Part shown: positions 5,749-6,566 of the stretch, one piece after another
Position numbering within the stretch: the first letter of the stretch is position 1
How the letters are laid out: every line of letters begins with the position of its first letter
Source of the DNA: Planctomycetota bacterium
Lineage (GTDB): Bacteria; Planctomycetota; Planctomycetia; Pirellulales; Pirellulaceae
DNA length: 6,566 nt
Assembly: GCA_019347795.1 (NCBI GenBank)
Contig: JAHWKS010000339.1
Location: forward strand, 1-6,566
Direction: 5' to 3'
Translations under genes and position numbers: made by a program
Notes under the pieces: generated by a model
What the model saw: only the letters and a program-made list of their open reading frames with translations
Told to the model about the DNA's origin: nothing
Database searches by the model: none

Positions 5749-5961
5749 GTGTGCGGCATCATGGGCTATGTCGGCGACACGTCCCAAACCGCCAGCTGCA
5801 TTCTCTTGCGCGGCTTATGGCGCCTGGAGTATCGCGGCTACGATTCGTCGGGGCTGGCGACCGTGGATTCCGAGCAACGCCTGCACCTGCGGCGGACCAC
5901 GGGAGGCGCGGCCAGGCTGGCATTTGGCAGAAGTGCGGCGAGGAGCAGAAGGACTGCGTGA
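5749..5961 (+). pseudogene. glmS: Glutamine-fructose-6-phosphate aminotransferase, N-terminal fragment
   Basis: GlmS makes glucosamine-6-phosphate from fructose-6-phosphate and glutamine, the first step to UDP-GlcNAc. The GTG start at 5749 is supported by TGAGG (5737-5741) seven bases upstream and by the match of the next residues: [10 protein letters not shown] carries the N-terminal catalytic Cys2 of the class II glutamine amidotransferase domain, and [20 protein letters not shown] is the highly conserved glutamine-site region. Similarity lasts to about [12 protein letters not shown] (near 5917). After that the frame turns into an arginine/alanine-rich tail ending at TGA 5959-5961. GlmS is normally about 600 residues, so over 90% is missing, including the rest of the amidotransferase domain and both SIS sugar-isomerase domains. 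The product cannot be a working enzyme. A full-length copy is presumably elsewhere, as the function is normally essential. The fragment ends where phosphoesterase homology starts in another frame. Confidence 0.88.
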
Positions 5962-6566
5962 AGCCCTACGCTGCCTTGATCCACGCCGACCCAGAGTTGT
6001 TCCGATCAACTCCATTCCTGCCGGTCTTGGGCAATCACGACCGGGAGATTCGGCCTCGTGGGGACAAGCCGCCCGCCGAGCCGGTCTACGACGTGGACGC
6101 CACGGCCTTCCGGCGATTCTTTGAGTTTCCCGGCGACGAGTGGAAGTGGCACTTCGACCTGCCGGATTTCGGCGTACGGTTCGTGGCCCTTGATTTCAAC
6201 CACATCTCCGACTTCGGCACAACGTGGCAGACCTGCCATGCGTTCGCCGAAGACTCCGACCAGTTCCGCTGGTACGAGAAGCTGATGGAAGAGCCGCCCG
6301 GTCTCGTGGTGACGCTCTACAACGAGCGGAACGCCAGCATCCGTAATCAGGCGCAGGGGAAGTGGCACGACCTGTTTCGGCGGGGCACGATCTGCATCAC
6401 CGGCTTCGGGTACTTCGCCGAGCGGGCAGAGGTGGGCGGCTTTCCGTATTACAACACGTCGCTGAATGGCACGGGCAACCAGTATCCTAATCCGCACTCG
6501 AAGTTCCTCGCCGGACAGCCGCTGGAGGAGTCTGGCTCCGCCCAGTCCAAATTCATGCACAACGCG
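5913..6566 (+). CDS. Calcineurin-like metallophosphoesterase, N-terminally truncated, continues past the window
   Basis: The frame is open without a stop to the last base, so the gene runs off the right edge. Protein-like sequence begins at about 5913 ([20 protein letters not shown]) and continues [38 protein letters not shown] and [24 protein letters not shown] (6030-6041) is the central metal-binding motif of the calcineurin-like phosphoesterase fold. The preceding DxH and GDxxD motifs, which should come earlier, are absent because the 5' end is lost at the junction with glmS. The usual C-terminal GHxH is not evident; the comparable position reads TGFGYFAER (GFGY at 6402-6413). GTG 5958 is the nearest plausible start, and an in-frame ATG at 5817 lies inside the glmS fragment and would be fortuitous. 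Without the first two metal ligands the product is probably inactive. The substrate is unknown. Confidence 0.75.

Noticed and set aside
6006..6560. 184-codon open frame on the minus strand
   Set aside because: Antisense to the metallophosphoesterase frame, which carries GNHD and coherent sequence to the window edge.
1..6566. tRNA, rRNA, CRISPR array, insertion sequence or integrase
   Set aside because: None seen: no regularly spaced repeats beyond the protein-coding YD repeats, no transposase or integrase motif in any frame, and no tRNA-like cloverleaf noticed by eye.

Overview
The window looks like an accessory stretch of a high-GC planctomycete chromosome, most likely from the Pirellula-type lineages. 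I infer this from three things: the HEAT/TPR protein at the left, whose tail resembles those on many planctomycete repeat proteins; an Rhs (YD-repeat) toxin element of the kind common in these genomes; and a short minus-strand protein with the motif EGLWLN...NAVIGLSRLNPLP, which I associate with small planctomycete proteins. No database search was possible, so the taxonomy is inference.

Layout: (1) 2-1744 (+) is the C-terminal part of a large HEAT / concanavalin-like / TPR protein that enters from the left edge. (2) 1745-1993 is intergenic with small inverted repeats. (3) 1994 to about 2085 (-) appears to be the last ~30 codons of a minus-strand gene, cut off where Rhs homology starts. (4) About 2080-4655 (+) is an Rhs polymorphic toxin without its N-terminus. 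It has YD repeats, the conserved core end (GARYYD...DPSG), a linker, and a C-terminal HNH/Endo VII-type nuclease tip with a WHH motif. It is broken three times: an in-frame TAG at 2695-2697, a frameshift near 3540-3577, and an in-frame TGA at 4569-4571 directly after the nuclease WHHHEDIG motif. (5) 4677-5132 (+) is an intact SUKH (SMI1/KNR4) protein 21 bases downstream, the expected immunity partner. (6) 5134-5407 (-) is a small planctomycete-type gene that seems frameshifted twice and converges on the SUKH gene. (7) 5408-5748 has no recognised gene. (8) 5749 to about 5917 (+) is the first ~55 codons of glmS, which stops matching and runs straight into (9) about 5913-6566 (+), the C-terminal part of a calcineurin-like metallophosphoesterase that lacks its N-terminus and continues past the right edge.

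Taken together, this is a decaying toxin-immunity locus in a region of repeated gene truncation. The toxin is broken in three places, the immunity gene remains open with a good ribosome binding site, and the flanking genes are fragments or chimeras. Base composition falls from about 70% GC in the Rhs repeats (42 of 60 in 2401-2460) to 42-52% in the toxin tip and immunity gene (25 of 60 in 4621-4680, 31 of 60 in 4681-4740). That fits a toxin tip/immunity module acquired separately from the Rhs backbone. A speculative but testable idea is that the minus-strand fragments on either side of the Rhs/SUKH block are the two ends of one gene split by the cassette.
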